Below the pieces are notes generated by a model, which was not told where the DNA came from, did not search any database, and saw nothing but the letters and a program-made list of their open reading frames with translations. From Chitinophagaceae bacterium (GTDB lineage Bacteria; Bacteroidota; Bacteroidia; Chitinophagales; Chitinophagaceae): DNA of 39,796 nucleotides. Both the position numbers and the translations under genes were made by a program. The DNA lies in the NCBI GenBank assembly GCA_025923075.1, contig JAICGN010000030.1, positions 1 to 39,796 of the forward strand, written 5' to 3'. Below, piece by piece: positions 1 to 9,279 of the stretch. Positions within the stretch are counted from its first letter, which is position 1, and each line of letters starts with the position of its first letter.

Positions 1-40
1 AAAAAAAATGGGGCCCGGATAGAAATCCAGCCCCGTTTTT
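1..40. terminator. Bidirectional terminator-like hairpin at window edge
   Basis: GGGGC (10-14) pairs with GCCCC (30-34), and GGAT (17-20) pairs with ATCC (25-28) around an AGAA loop. The hairpin is followed by five T on the plus strand and by eight T on the minus strand, so it could stop transcription in either direction. It probably serves a plus-strand gene that ends before the window, but that gene is not visible. The stretch from 41 to 153 is AT-rich and I see no gene in it. Confidence 0.55.
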
Positions 41-153
41 AAAATCCAATATCCTATGAAAAACCGAAATAAAAGTACAACATTTATTGACATTTCCTAT
101 ACCCGCTATGGGGTATTTTTTAAATTATCAATAATATAGACTTAGTTGTTGAA

Positions 154-189
154 ACAAAAAAAACAGTCTCGCCTTAGGCGAGACTGTTT
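154..189 (-). terminator. Rho-independent terminator of the gldKLMN operon
   Basis: A perfect 13-bp stem (161-173 with 177-189, arm AAACAGTCTCGCC) closes on a 3-base loop. On the minus strand it is followed directly by a T tract (154-160). It lies 27 bp past the gldN stop codon, so it is the natural end of the gldK-L-M-N transcript. Confidence 0.9.
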
Positions 190-215
190 GATAGTATTTT
201 TACGAAGATGTTAGA

Positions 216-1274
216 TTAATACTGCCAGAGGTTTTGTTCATAATTGAAGATCTTATCCTTTGTATTATCTCCTTCAAGCAACCTTAGAATCGGATCATTG
301 ATCAGATTACGGATAAACTTATTCGTTGGGTTATCTAGCGTAGACTTAATTATATAACTGCTAAACATTCTTGCTTCAAACAACTCTTCCCATGTCATTC
401 GGCTCATTCCCATGTTCTTTGGATTATATACTTCATATCTGGCTAAAACGCTACGAACATCAGGATAGTAGATCCAAAACAAAGGAGTAACTCCTCTTTC
501 AGTAATTCCATCCTGTGCCATTATCGTTCTCAAAGGTGCTATACCAAGAATTCTAACAAACATGCGGCTGGCCTCACGATCAAATACCCATTCCTCTTTA
601 ATCCTAAACTTGATTACATCATCTGGATTTAGCTTATTACAATTGACAACATACTTAACGATTTTAGTGGGATCATTCAGGTCATACACTGCATTAGTAT
701 CGCACTCTCCTCCACCCCCAACTGCTTTTTCAAAACCTGCTGAATCAAGAAAGGTTGTGAACCTGTCGTCATCAGCGCTGAAAGCAATTGCATTACCTTT
801 CTTCAATTCTTCCTTTACAGCTTTTACCAGTATGCTTACGAAACGCTGATCACCATTGTCGTCATTTGCCTGGTAACGGAATGGAAGGTTTATTTTTTCC
901 CGAATATCAATATCTCTCCATACCCGCTGTGTATATAAAGCGTCATCCGCCCTCAGAAATTCATAATCCAGGGGAATACGATCTTTGAACATTCTCCTTT
1001 CAGTAGCACCATCATTCCTGAGTGAAGGACGAATGGTGTCATTAAATCCACCTACCTGCGGAGCCATTTCAAGCGGTACATTTCCATAGGGATTATAACT
1101 CTGAACACTGGCAGGGTTCGTATTTTGCTGAACATTCTGCTGCTGGGGCCTCGTCGTATCAGGTCTAGCTGTATTTCCTCTGGTCGTTCTGCCGCGACGT
1201 TGCGCATCAGCGGCTGTAACAACAGTTAAGAGTACAGCAGAAAAGATCAGGCATTTAAAAAATTTGTATCTCAT
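216..1274 (-). CDS. gldN: Type IX secretion / gliding protein GldN
   Basis: GldN (PorN in Porphyromonas) is a periplasmic partner of the lipoprotein GldK; together they form the outer-membrane-associated ring of the type IX secretion machinery. The 352-residue product begins with a Sec signal peptide of about 24 residues (hydrophobic core LIFSAVLLTVVTAADA). A low-complexity Arg/Thr/Gln/Asn-rich linker follows to about residue 60, then the conserved GldN domain. That domain includes the segments IPLDYEFLRADDALYTQRVWRDID, EEWVFDREASRMFVRILGIAPL and LFWIYYPDVRSVLARYEVYNP (each in part). The gene is last in the order gldK-gldL-gldM-gldN, 7 bp after gldM, and ends at a strong terminator. The family call is firm from both sequence and gene order. 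Confidence 0.95.
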   Translation of the reverse strand: MRYKFFKCLIFSAVLLTVVTAADAQRRGRTTRGNTARPDTTRPQQQNVQQNTNPASVQSYNPYGNVPLEMAPQVGGFNDTIRPSLRNDGATERRMFKDRIPLDYEFLRADDALYTQRVWRDIDIREKINLPFRYQANDDNGDQRFVSILVKAVKEELKKGNAIAFSADDDRFTTFLDSAGFEKAVGGGGECDTNAVYDLNDPTKIVKYVVNCNKLNPDDVIKFRIKEEWVFDREASRMFVRILGIAPLRTIMAQDGITERGVTPLFWIYYPDVRSVLARYEVYNPKNMGMSRMTWEELFEARMFSSYIIKSTLDNPTNKFIRNLINDPILRLLEGDNTKDKIFNYEQNLWQY

Positions 1275-1281
1275 TGCTCTT

Positions 1282-2808
1282 TTATTTCAAATTATAAATA
1301 AGCGGGGTAAGCTTTCTTCTTCTGCCGTCCGGGCCTACCGCATAAATATCTTCAATTGTGATAAACGACCCGGGTCTGGCCCTATTCACAATATTTCTTG
1401 CTTCATTCCATTCTGCACCCGTGTTATTTGCTTCAAGAATATCATCAAACCCATTACCATCGCCTGTTATACGGAAACTGGTAACATTAAACTGGGTTTT
1501 ATAGTAGAAGTTTTCAACCATAGCACGAACACCTGCCTGGCTCTTAAAATATGATGCTGGGATGTTACCACTCTTATTTGTACCAATCATTGGCGTGGGA
1601 TCAGGAATCGAACGGACACGGAACTGAACTCGTGTAGTTTTTCCATCAGGTGTTGTTACTGTTATATAGCATTCATCAGTTTCTTGTGATACCCTAACAC
1701 TGCGTTTTGCACCACCACCGCTTAACACACCGCCACCGCCTGATATAGATGCCTTAATCTGATCTACGCTACCACTACCTGAAATAGTAACCGGGTTATC
1801 AACACCAATAAATAACACGTTCATATTATCAAGCTGTACGGCAGCGCTGGATTGACCAACTGTGTACTCAACGGGTACAGTTTTATCTTTTAGATTTCCG
1901 TCCTGGTCGCGGTAGGTCACTTTTACAAGAACCCTTCCACTTGAATTGACTCTTTGCTTCCAAACAGCTAAGCCTTGTGCGTCCAAAGGAACATTTGCGC
2001 CATTAACAGTCACTGTTGGCTTTTGATCACTATTCATGGCCGCAAGACCAGCATGAATTTCTAATTCTTGTCCTGCTAATAATACATTGGAATTTTGGCC
2101 AACAATGGCTTCATACTGATTGAAGCGGAAAGATACTTTTCCGACTTGCTCATGACAGAAAGTAATAACCTTATTTTCTGATGTCTTTACATCATTCTGA
2201 AACTTACTTAAAATGGTAAGTGCCGCTACTGTAGGAACCATTCTGAAATAAGCAGCTTCCCATGTGTTATTCCCTTTATTTTTTGTTTTTGGTTTTTCCA
2301 GGTGCACAGGAAGTGATTTGTCGAACGATTTAGCAATTTCAGGATCTACAGCAAGGATGTCTTTTTTATACTGTGTTAACTTAGCAAGCAGGTTTTTACC
2401 TTCGCCATGCTCCACCATTAACCTGGTAGCGATATCAAGGTTGTCATCTTTGTAAGCAGAATCGCTTGTTGTTCTCTTAGAATAGTCAGCACCAGCTTCA
2501 GTTAAAATTTTATCTTTTAATCCTTGTATATAGGTATTAAGATCGCCTGTCAGCTTCTGTACTTGCTGCGCTTTTGGAAGCCAGATCTTTGCTTTTTCAG
2601 CCGTTCCGGCATCTTTCAATTTCTCCTGAAGAGATGTCATTACATCGGAAGTAGATTGATTCACTACCCTGTTAGTCTCTTCAAGACTATTGTTAACCGT
2701 TTTAAAGGCATTGAGGATCTCGGATGATACGTTGAGTGCCAGCAGGGCTGTCAGCACCAGGTACATCATGTTGATCATCTTTTGCCGGGGCTCACGAGGT
2801 AAAGCCAT
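1282..2808 (-). CDS. gldM: Type IX secretion motor protein GldM
   Basis: GldM (PorM) is the inner-membrane-anchored periplasmic shaft of the T9SS motor; it works with GldL and uses the proton gradient. The 508-residue product has a short cytoplasmic start containing PRQKMIN, with Arg8 where the family has a functional N-terminal arginine. One transmembrane helix follows (about residues 13-28, MMYLVLTALLALNVS), then a long periplasmic region matching the stacked GldM domains. A Gly-rich stretch around residues 355-368 (GGGGVLSGGGAK) lies in the third domain. The length is typical of the family. It lies between gldL and gldN; the 107-bp gap to gldL holds only a short palindrome. Confidence 0.96.
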   Translation of the reverse strand: MALPREPRQKMINMMYLVLTALLALNVSSEILNAFKTVNNSLEETNRVVNQSTSDVMTSLQEKLKDAGTAEKAKIWLPKAQQVQKLTGDLNTYIQGLKDKILTEAGADYSKRTTSDSAYKDDNLDIATRLMVEHGEGKNLLAKLTQYKKDILAVDPEIAKSFDKSLPVHLEKPKTKNKGNNTWEAAYFRMVPTVAALTILSKFQNDVKTSENKVITFCHEQVGKVSFRFNQYEAIVGQNSNVLLAGQELEIHAGLAAMNSDQKPTVTVNGANVPLDAQGLAVWKQRVNSSGRVLVKVTYRDQDGNLKDKTVPVEYTVGQSSAAVQLDNMNVLFIGVDNPVTISGSGSVDQIKASISGGGGVLSGGGAKRSVRVSQETDECYITVTTPDGKTTRVQFRVRSIPDPTPMIGTNKSGNIPASYFKSQAGVRAMVENFYYKTQFNVTSFRITGDGNGFDDILEANNTGAEWNEARNIVNRARPGSFITIEDIYAVGPDGRRRKLTPLIYNLK

Positions 2809-2824
2809 GGTTTATGTTTTTTCG

Positions 2825-2840
2825 TCCCGATTTTCCGGGA
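2825..2840. repeat. Short GC palindrome, TCCCG...CGGGA type
   Basis: TCCCG (2825-2829) and CGGGA (2836-2840) form a 5-bp stem over a 6-base loop in the gldL-gldM gap. No T tract follows on the minus strand, so it is not a classical terminator. Similar elements with longer stems occur at 12113-12130 (inside hemW) and 21600-21615 (inside btuB), suggesting a dispersed palindromic repeat. Confidence 0.5.
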
Positions 2841-2915
2841 ACTGGTTATAAAATGGTGACAAAAAATCACGGATACGGATTTCGAATTCTATAAAACGAA
2901 ACCTTTATTACTTTC

Positions 2916-3731
2916 TTACGCTCTGCCTTGCATTGCGCTTAGCATATTACCATAGATCTGGTTCAGCTTACCAAGATTGCCTGCCAGTGTTGAAATCTGG
3001 TCATGGGCTTTCTTAGCATCATCCACACTGCCTGACATTGCATCTGAAGCCTGTACCAGGTTATTGTAAAACCTGTTCATTGCTTTCAGGTGATTGTTAG
3101 TATCCTGGAGTTCCAGTTCGTATATGGTATTTAACGAAGAAAGATTTTTCGTAAGCACTTGTACCTGCTCATGAAACTGCTTAGTACCTTCAGCTGCATT
3201 ATTAAAACTCTGAGCAGAATTAGAAGCACTTACATAAGCTTCTTTCATTTGCCCAAGAGCAACTGCTGCTTCACGGGTTTTTGCAGAGTAATCGTTAGTT
3301 GCCGAAATCGCATCGCTAACATCGCTCATTTTATCTACCGTTGTTCCGAGTTTCTTAAAGTTTTCGCCAAGGCGGCCAAGATTAGCCGGAGTGATATCAG
3401 CTGCTGACAGCATATCTTCCAACTTAGTCAAAGCAGGATTACCATTTGCGCCCGGTAAAGTAAGCGGGGTAGGTTTAAAGTTAGGATCAATGTCAGGATG
3501 CACATTGATATCAGGGAAATAACGTTGCCAGTGTGGTTCTTCCGGAGGAGGCACTAAAAATGCCATGACACAGAATACTACAACTTCTGACAATAAACCA
3601 ATCGTGATCATTTCATCGGCAAATGGCCAGTGACGGATCTTGAATAAGGCTCCGAGGATTACCACGGCTGCAAAAAAAGCGAAAATAAAGTTGAGGACTA
3701 CCTGACCTCGATGTGTTTTAAAGAATAGCAT
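2916..3731 (-). CDS. gldL: Type IX secretion motor protein GldL
   Basis: GldL (PorL) forms the ring of inner-membrane helices around the GldM helices and carries the proton-translocating residues of the T9SS/gliding motor. Two transmembrane helices are visible, at about residues 12-30 and 41-60. Helix 1 ends with FKIRHW (Lys31, His34). Helix 2 contains ITIGLLSE, whose Glu49 matches the membrane-embedded glutamate known to be essential in this family. The cytoplasmic tail, about 200 residues, is helical with heptad-like patterning, as expected. Product length is 271 residues. It is co-directional with gldK upstream and gldM downstream. The family call is firm; equating the polar residues with those studied in Flavobacterium is from memory of the family. 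Confidence 0.95.
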   Translation of the reverse strand: MLFFKTHRGQVVLNFIFAFFAAVVILGALFKIRHWPFADEMITIGLLSEVVVFCVMAFLVPPPEEPHWQRYFPDINVHPDIDPNFKPTPLTLPGANGNPALTKLEDMLSAADITPANLGRLGENFKKLGTTVDKMSDVSDAISATNDYSAKTREAAVALGQMKEAYVSASNSAQSFNNAAEGTKQFHEQVQVLTKNLSSLNTIYELELQDTNNHLKAMNRFYNNLVQASDAMSGSVDDAKKAHDQISTLAGNLGKLNQIYGNMLSAMQGRA

Positions 3732-3825
3732 AAAGGGCTCGTTTTATAGGTTATTAAAGATTGTACAGTTTGGTAAGTCAGTTCTGGAAGTAAGACGCAA
3801 AATCAAAGAAGTTATTGTTCCCTCC

Positions 3826-5139
3826 TTATTTTTTGCGCCCTTTTTGCGGTGCAGCTGGTAAGTCGATTACCCTGCGGAATCCGATATAAGATTTGGTTGA
3901 ATCCTGGTACTCATATGTACGGGTTCCTGTTTGCAGGTAATAGCCAACATCTTTCCAACCCCCACCACGGATAACTTTTCTCTTCATGAGGGGAGGATCA
4001 GATTCTTTTGCATTCCAGCGCACATCCGGGTTCATATCATGCTGAAAAGTGAAAGAACCTTCGTAGAAAATTGATGAGGTCCATTCTGCAACATTTCCCG
4101 CCATATTATAAAGTCCAAAATCATTTGGCCAATAAGCGTCGGCACGTACTGTATAGAATCCACCATCTTCAGGATAGTTACCACGACCTGGTTTAAAGTT
4201 TGCCATTAAGCAACCTTTCTTATTTCTCAGGTAATAATTACCCCAGGGGAACATTGATTGTGAACGACCGCCACGGGCCGCATATTCCCATTGTCCTTCC
4301 GTTGGAAGGCGGAAATCCGATTCTTGTGGTCTGTTTTTACCGCTAAGGAATGAGTTCAGGTAATGTGTGCTCCATTCGCAAAAGGCTGTTGCCATATGCC
4401 AGTTAACACCCACTACAGGATAATTTCCAAAAGCCGGATGGTTGAAATATCTTTTTGTCATCGGCTCATTGTAAGAATAGGCAAAGTCCCTTATCCAAAC
4501 TAACGTGTCGGGATAAATCGGAGTTTTCTTTTCTAGAATGAACTTAGAGCGCGGCTGACTTGCATTTTCTCTTTTAGCCGCTTCTTTAAGGTCAAAGGTT
4601 TTTGAGTGGTAGATCAATTTTCTTGGATCGAGTTCAATTCTTCCAAAAATTCTGTCATCCGGAGGAAGTATTAGACTTGTTTGACCCAATTGCTCAAGGA
4701 ATTTTGGATCGTTCCATTTGATGGTCTTCATTTTCTGCCAATCAACGTATTCATTTCCGTCTTTTCCGGGTTTTAAGAATTTTAACTCAGCAGCTGTTAC
4801 TGAGTCACGAACCCAGAATACGAACTGACGATACTCGTTGTTGGTAATTTCAGTGGCATCCATCCAAAAACCGCTGATCGAAATAGAACGATTTCTTGCG
4901 CTGAATGCATAAGCAGGATCCTCATCGCTGGGTCCCATATGGAAAGTTCCCTGCGGTATGTAAACCATACCGGGAGGCTTAGGCATAACGTACTTATTGC
5001 CTGGCGCAATACCATGCACCTGGCCATCATTTGGCAGGGTACTACCTTTGCTGTTCTTCTTTCCAAAGATTCCACAACTGGATAACGCTAGTGTTGTCGC
5101 TACCACGAGGAGAAGGCTATAAAGGTTTTTCATTTTCAT
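3826..5139 (-). CDS. gldK: Type IX secretion lipoprotein GldK
   Basis: GldK (PorK) is an outer-membrane lipoprotein that builds the periplasmic ring with GldN. The product starts MKMKNLYSLLLVVATT and has a lipobox ending SSC. A formylglycine-generating-enzyme-like fold follows, with GMVYIPQGTFHMG, PVVGVNWHMATAFCEW, RLPTEGQWEYAARGG, NVAEWTSS and RGGGWKD. I chose the start at 5139 although the frame stays open to 5220. The longer form would put 27 residues with no signal-peptide character before the lipoprotein signal, and an exact TAnnTTTG promoter element lies at 5159-5166, inside that extension. ATG at 5133 is an equally possible start. This is the first gene of gldK-L-M-N. Confidence 0.95.
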   Translation of the reverse strand: MKMKNLYSLLLVVATTLALSSCGIFGKKNSKGSTLPNDGQVHGIAPGNKYVMPKPPGMVYIPQGTFHMGPSDEDPAYAFSARNRSISISGFWMDATEITNNEYRQFVFWVRDSVTAAELKFLKPGKDGNEYVDWQKMKTIKWNDPKFLEQLGQTSLILPPDDRIFGRIELDPRKLIYHSKTFDLKEAAKRENASQPRSKFILEKKTPIYPDTLVWIRDFAYSYNEPMTKRYFNHPAFGNYPVVGVNWHMATAFCEWSTHYLNSFLSGKNRPQESDFRLPTEGQWEYAARGGRSQSMFPWGNYYLRNKKGCLMANFKPGRGNYPEDGGFYTVRADAYWPNDFGLYNMAGNVAEWTSSIFYEGSFTFQHDMNPDVRWNAKESDPPLMKRKVIRGGGWKDVGYYLQTGTRTYEYQDSTKSYIGFRRVIDLPAAPQKGRKK

Positions 5140-5158
5140 ACACTTAAAGGGTAAAGGA

Positions 5159-5166
5159 CAAATATA
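5159..5166 (-). promoter_or_regulatory. Putative -7 promoter element of the gld operon
   Basis: On the minus strand this reads TATATTTG, an exact match to the Bacteroidota -7 consensus TAnnTTTG, about 20 bp before the chosen gldK start. No clear TTTG -33 box sits at 19-bp spacing; a TTG lies about 23 bp upstream. Transcription from here would give a leader of roughly 15 nt and exclude the longer GldK start. Confidence 0.45.
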
Positions 5167-5278
5167 AGATTTTGAATATAACCGAATCACAAGGATAATA
5201 TTTATTTTTTTGAATGACAAGCCTCATTTACGAGGTAAAAGTTCTAACGGGTTTCACACTCTTATATTGTATAGCCTA

Positions 5279-7342
5279 TCAACTAATTTTTAGTTCTTTA
5301 CGCTTTATAAGTGCTATTAAACCATCTACAGAAGAAACAGGTATTTCACACGCGTAGTTTTGGCATAGGAATATCGAAGTTTGAGCTGTTTTTTCCTTAC
5401 CGGATAAAAGGGGAAAAGAGTTGCTTCCACCGGTCCCTGACATTATTATTTTATGAGGAATATATTCTTTAAGGGCTTGTCTAAGAACTGCGTGCGGTTC
5501 TTCCGAGATTATGGCAATTTCGGTTGTACCAACTGTTAGTTCAAGTAAAAGACAGGCCCAAACTCCAAAGGACGTGGGATAACGAATCACAGCGTTTCCC
5601 AGAGAATTGACCATACCGCTGCTTCTTTCCCTCCATTCACTTTTGTCCAAATAAAGCCCGAGACGATGCAGATTTTCGGCCATCACCGCATTGCCAGAGG
5701 GTTGTGCCCCATCGTATACTTCTTTTTTTCTTACAATAACGTCTGCCTGGTTTGCATTCGTATAAAAGAAAAAGTCACTCTCCGTATCGTTGAAATTCTC
5801 AGTCACATAATTAACCAACATGCTCGCTTTTTCAAGATAATCTGTATTCCCCGTCGTTTCCTGTAATTGAATTAAAGCCTGTATCAGAAACGCATAATCG
5901 TCAAGAAAAGCTGGCTGTTTTGCAATATTATTTTTCCAGCTATGAGAATATTCGCCTGGATTCCTGCTTGAAAACTTGTCTATCAGGAATTGCATATTGT
6001 CGATTGCCAATTGCCTGAAAGTTTCATTACCTGTTGCAGCAAATGCTTTACTAAGTGCCGTATTCATTAAAGCATTCCATCCCAAAATAATCTTATCATC
6101 TGTTTGCGGTCTTACCCTTTCATTTCTTTTTTCCAATAATAATTTTTTTCCCTTCCGGATAATTTTTTGCAATTTCTCCTCTGAAATACTCTTTTCACTA
6201 CAAAAAATTTTTTCTTCTTTCTTTCTCCATAAAATATTTTCCCCTTCCCAATTGCCACCCCGTTTAATATCAAAAAAATCAGAGAAAATAATTCCATCAT
6301 CTTGTAAAACATCGTTTATCTCTTCGTATTTCCATACATAGAATTTTCCTTCCTCCCCTTCACTATCTGCATCAAGCGCTGCATAGAACCCGCCTTCCGG
6401 ATGCATCAACTCTCTTTGTATAAATTCAACGGTTTCTTCAATGACTTGTTTGTATCTTTTATTGCCTGTCAGCTGATAAGCTTCGCTAATAACAGAAATA
6501 AGTAAGGCATTATCATATAGCATTTTCTCAAAATGTGGCACGAGCCATTCGGTATCTGTTGAATATCGGGCAAACCCTCCGCCGACCTGGTCATATATCC
6601 CCCCATCGATCATTTTATCAATGCTGACCAATGCCTGTTTTAATGCTTCGGCACTTTCATTTACATAATGAAATCTTAACAAGTATTGAATAATGAATGA
6701 TTGCGGAAACTTTGGAGCTCTTCCAAAACCTCCCCAAACCTTGTCAGCGTTTTTCATTATGTTGGTAAACGCCTCAGTGGCTTTTTCTTTTGTAAAAAAC
6801 TCCGCGGCGGCAGGAGAAGAAATTCCAAAAGAGTTGGCTTGTGTGAGATGCTCAGTCAGATTTTCTGCCTGGGCATTGATCTCATTTCTTCTTTGATTAA
6901 ACGCATCTTTGACACCTAACAGCACTTCCTTCCATGAAGGTCGGTTGAAGGCCTTTTTCGGGGGAAAATAAGTTCCTCCGTAGAAAGGTTTACCTGCTGG
7001 TGTGAGAAACACATTCAGCGGCCAACCCCCGCTACCAGTCATGGCCTGCACGGCATCCATGTAAATATGGTCAAGATCGGGTCTTTCTTCCCGGTCTATT
7101 TTGATATTTACAAAATGTTCATTCATTACCGCTGCCGTTTCTTCATCTTCAAAGCTTTCTCTTTCCATTACATGACACCAATGGCAGGCAGAATAACCAA
7201 TACTAACAAGAATTGGCTTGTCTTCATTTTTCGCGATGCTTAATGCCTCCTCACCCCAGGGAAACCAACTAACTGGATTATGAGCATGCTGAAGTAAATA
7301 AGGACTCGTCTCCGTAATAAGCTTATTTGTAAATTGGTGCAT
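5279..7342 (-). CDS. Thioredoxin-domain protein, DUF255/YyaL (SPATA20) family
   Basis: The 687-residue product matches the YyaL/SPATA20 family in length and layout. It has an N-terminal thioredoxin-like domain ([13 protein letters not shown], then [14 protein letters not shown] with the CxxC pair Cys53/Cys56), followed by a large alpha/alpha-barrel domain resembling N-acylglucosamine 2-epimerases. Conserved segments include [46 protein letters not shown] and [12 protein letters not shown]. There is no signal peptide, so it is probably cytoplasmic. The biochemical role is not established. A Lys-rich insert around residues 345-410 (FYVWKYEEI to [12 protein letters not shown]) is AT-rich in DNA. 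It is a separate transcription unit: the terminator of the hemD operon lies just upstream. Confidence 0.9.
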   Translation of the reverse strand: MHQFTNKLITETSPYLLQHAHNPVSWFPWGEEALSIAKNEDKPILVSIGYSACHWCHVMERESFEDEETAAVMNEHFVNIKIDREERPDLDHIYMDAVQAMTGSGGWPLNVFLTPAGKPFYGGTYFPPKKAFNRPSWKEVLLGVKDAFNQRRNEINAQAENLTEHLTQANSFGISSPAAAEFFTKEKATEAFTNIMKNADKVWGGFGRAPKFPQSFIIQYLLRFHYVNESAEALKQALVSIDKMIDGGIYDQVGGGFARYSTDTEWLVPHFEKMLYDNALLISVISEAYQLTGNKRYKQVIEETVEFIQRELMHPEGGFYAALDADSEGEEGKFYVWKYEEINDVLQDDGIIFSDFFDIKRGGNWEGENILWRKKEEKIFCSEKSISEEKLQKIIRKGKKLLLEKRNERVRPQTDDKIILGWNALMNTALSKAFAATGNETFRQLAIDNMQFLIDKFSSRNPGEYSHSWKNNIAKQPAFLDDYAFLIQALIQLQETTGNTDYLEKASMLVNYVTENFNDTESDFFFYTNANQADVIVRKKEVYDGAQPSGNAVMAENLHRLGLYLDKSEWRERSSGMVNSLGNAVIRYPTSFGVWACLLLELTVGTTEIAIISEEPHAVLRQALKEYIPHKIIMSGTGGSNSFPLLSGKEKTAQTSIFLCQNYACEIPVSSVDGLIALIKRKELKIS

Positions 7343-7380
7343 GAAGTTTTGTTGAACTGAAGTTCGTATTTAAGAAACAA

Positions 7381-7407
7381 ATAAAAAAGGCACTCATCAG
7401 GTGCCTT
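7381..7407 (-). terminator. Terminator of the barrel-DUF4271-hemD operon
   Basis: AAGGCAC (7387-7393) and GTGCCTT (7401-7407) form a perfect 7-bp stem over a 7-base loop. On the minus strand it is followed by TTTTTTAT. It lies 24 bp beyond the hemD stop and before the YyaL-family start. Confidence 0.8.
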
Positions 7408-7430
7408 CAATTATTTTACCAAACTCAGCT

Positions 7431-8222
7431 TTACTTCTTCTTATTTGCTAAAATAAACTGCTCCAGCGCAGCAACCATGCTTGGAGTTTGTGGCTGCGGA
7501 GCCTTTATGTCGAGCTTTAAGCCCGCTTCCTCCACTGCGCGCATAGTATTGCTGCCAAATGCTCCTATTACAGCTCCATTCTGTCTGAATTTTGGCAGAT
7601 TATCAAAAAGACTCTTGACTCCGCTTGGAGTAAAAAAACAAATAATATCGTATTCTTTTTGTTCAAGAAGAACCTTCACATCATTGCTGCGTGTACGGTA
7701 CATGAATCCCAAAACAAATTCGCAACTATTATTCTTTAGCCAATTCACTATTTCATTATCCTGCTGGTTTTCTGAACATACATAGAGAAATTTCTCGTTA
7801 CTCTTGTGCTTGTTGATCACATCGAACAAACTCTTATTTGACCCATCGCCACCATAGAATACTTTACGTTTCCTGTACAGAATAAACTTTTGAAGATATA
7901 GCGCAACGGCCTCTGTAATGCAGAAGTATTTTGTATCCTGCGATACACTTATTTTGAGTTCTTCGCATGTACGGAAGAAATGATCGATAGCATTGCGGCT
8001 TGTAAAGATCACCCCGGTATAATTCTGGATTTCTATTTTTTGCTTGCGAAATTCTTTTCCAGGAATCGGTTCGAGGCGGATAAATGGATGAAAATCGAGT
8101 TCCAGGCTGTACTTCCTGGAAAGCTCATAGTACGGCGATTTATCGCTTTCTGGCCTGGGTTGGGTAATCAAAATCTTTTTCACTTGTTTAGCTGAAGTAT
8201 CAGCTTTCCCGTTTTTTACCAT
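7431..8222 (-). CDS. hemD: Uroporphyrinogen-III synthase
   Basis: This family cyclises hydroxymethylbilane to uroporphyrinogen III, inverting ring D, in the cytoplasm. The 263-residue product shows the two-lobed HemD pattern: an N-terminal ILITQPRP, the hinge-region motif GVIFTSRNAIDHFF, and in the second half FLYVCSENQQDNEIVNWLK, DIICFFTPSGVKSLFDN and GAFGSNTMRAVEEAGLK. HemD is poorly conserved in sequence, but the motif order and length fit. The start is ATG; the Lys-rich first 15 residues could be dispensable. It is last in an operon with DUF4271 (47-bp gap) and a BamA/TamA-like gene, and is followed by a terminator. hemW, another haem-related gene, is nearby but divergent. Confidence 0.85.
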   Translation of the reverse strand: MVKNGKADTSAKQVKKILITQPRPESDKSPYYELSRKYSLELDFHPFIRLEPIPGKEFRKQKIEIQNYTGVIFTSRNAIDHFFRTCEELKISVSQDTKYFCITEAVALYLQKFILYRKRKVFYGGDGSNKSLFDVINKHKSNEKFLYVCSENQQDNEIVNWLKNNSCEFVLGFMYRTRSNDVKVLLEQKEYDIICFFTPSGVKSLFDNLPKFRQNGAVIGAFGSNTMRAVEEAGLKLDIKAPQPQTPSMVAALEQFILANKKK

Positions 8223-8269
8223 ACTGGTTCGGCTAAATTGAAATTGAGCGCAAAGTTAATAAGTTCTTT

Positions 8270-9229
8270 TTAAAATATGAGCAATAACAGCTTGTAAATC
8301 AGCAAAAGTGGTACAACTTCAAATCCGATGATATACAAAAGGAAATGAAAAGAGTTGAGCTTTACCTCTTTACGTACTGCACGATAGGATAAAATAAACC
8401 TGTAAAGGAGAAGCAAACCGATGCCAAACCAGGAAAAAATCATTGCCGAACTATATAATAGACCTGTTGCAAATCCAAGCAGAAGTAAAAACGGTAAAAA
8501 GTAAACGCCCAATATCTTATTAATAATAAAAACGATAAAAATATACGCATCAGTAGCAGTGCTCACATTAAATAGCCAGCCTGTAATCTTCAACCCGATA
8601 AATTTTACGATGTAAATCGAAGCGATGGCGACTCCACAGTATAGGTATTGCAGCCAAAAATTTTCTGCGATTGAAATCTCAAAATACTGAAGAAGAAAAT
8701 TGACATAAAGTCCTGCAGACAAAACAAAAAAACCATTCATAAATACCGAGGGCAATGGTGCCTGGAGCAACTGCTCCTGTGTTTGCCGCTGTTTTAATGT
8801 GGTTCTAAAAAAAACACGGAAGAGATCATAAAAATATTTCGCGAAAACCCGCCGCAGCAAACCAAATAAAATCAATAAGAAAACTAAATAATAAAATAAA
8901 TATTCCTTCCCACGAAATACCTTCTTATCTCCTTCTTTTAAATCTTGAGCCGGCAATCTGGCTGCATTCGATTGCTTTTGAACTGAATCAGCGACGCGCA
9001 AATACAGGGAATCTTGTATCCGAAGTGAATCTTTTATGCGCAGGCTATCGGTTTTGAATATTGAAGAATCAATTTCAGCTTTTGGCTTGCGAATTCTTAC
9101 TTTATTAAACCTTGACGTTAACGAGTCGTTTTGCAGACTATCCCTTTGGCCAGTTATAGAATCTGTTTGAGCAAAAATGTCAGCAGGGTACAAACAAATA
9201 AAAAATAAAAGTGGATAGAGGTGCTTCAT
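8270..9229 (-). CDS. DUF4271 multi-spanning membrane protein
   Basis: The 319-residue product starts with a signal peptide or first helix (MKHLYPLLFFICLYPADIFA). A polar, repetitive segment follows (about residues 50-90) in which DSL(R/Y) units recur every six to seven residues (SLRIKDSLRIQDSLYLR). From residue 111 to the C-terminus it is mostly transmembrane helices, about six. The C-terminal part has the look of DUF4271, a family largely confined to Bacteroidota and often found next to hemD; that neighbourhood is seen here. Function is unknown. Gaps of 50 bp and 47 bp to its neighbours indicate co-transcription with the barrel gene and hemD. Confidence 0.8.
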   Translation of the reverse strand: MKHLYPLLFFICLYPADIFAQTDSITGQRDSLQNDSLTSRFNKVRIRKPKAEIDSSIFKTDSLRIKDSLRIQDSLYLRVADSVQKQSNAARLPAQDLKEGDKKVFRGKEYLFYYLVFLLILFGLLRRVFAKYFYDLFRVFFRTTLKQRQTQEQLLQAPLPSVFMNGFFVLSAGLYVNFLLQYFEISIAENFWLQYLYCGVAIASIYIVKFIGLKITGWLFNVSTATDAYIFIVFIINKILGVYFLPFLLLLGFATGLLYSSAMIFSWFGIGLLLLYRFILSYRAVRKEVKLNSFHFLLYIIGFEVVPLLLIYKLLLLIF

Positions 9230-9279
9230 TCGAAACGCAAAAGTATTAAAGTGTTTATCGTTTAAAGGGAAAAAGAGCG

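Noticed and set aside
5140-5220. 27-residue N-terminal extension of GldK
   Set aside because: It would precede a normal lipoprotein signal peptide and would overlap an exact -7 promoter element; the ATG at 5139 or 5133 fits better.
6112-6341. Short lysine-, phenylalanine-rich frames on both strands inside the YyaL-family gene
   Set aside because: They follow from the A-rich DNA encoding the Lys-rich insert of the main protein and have no independent evidence.
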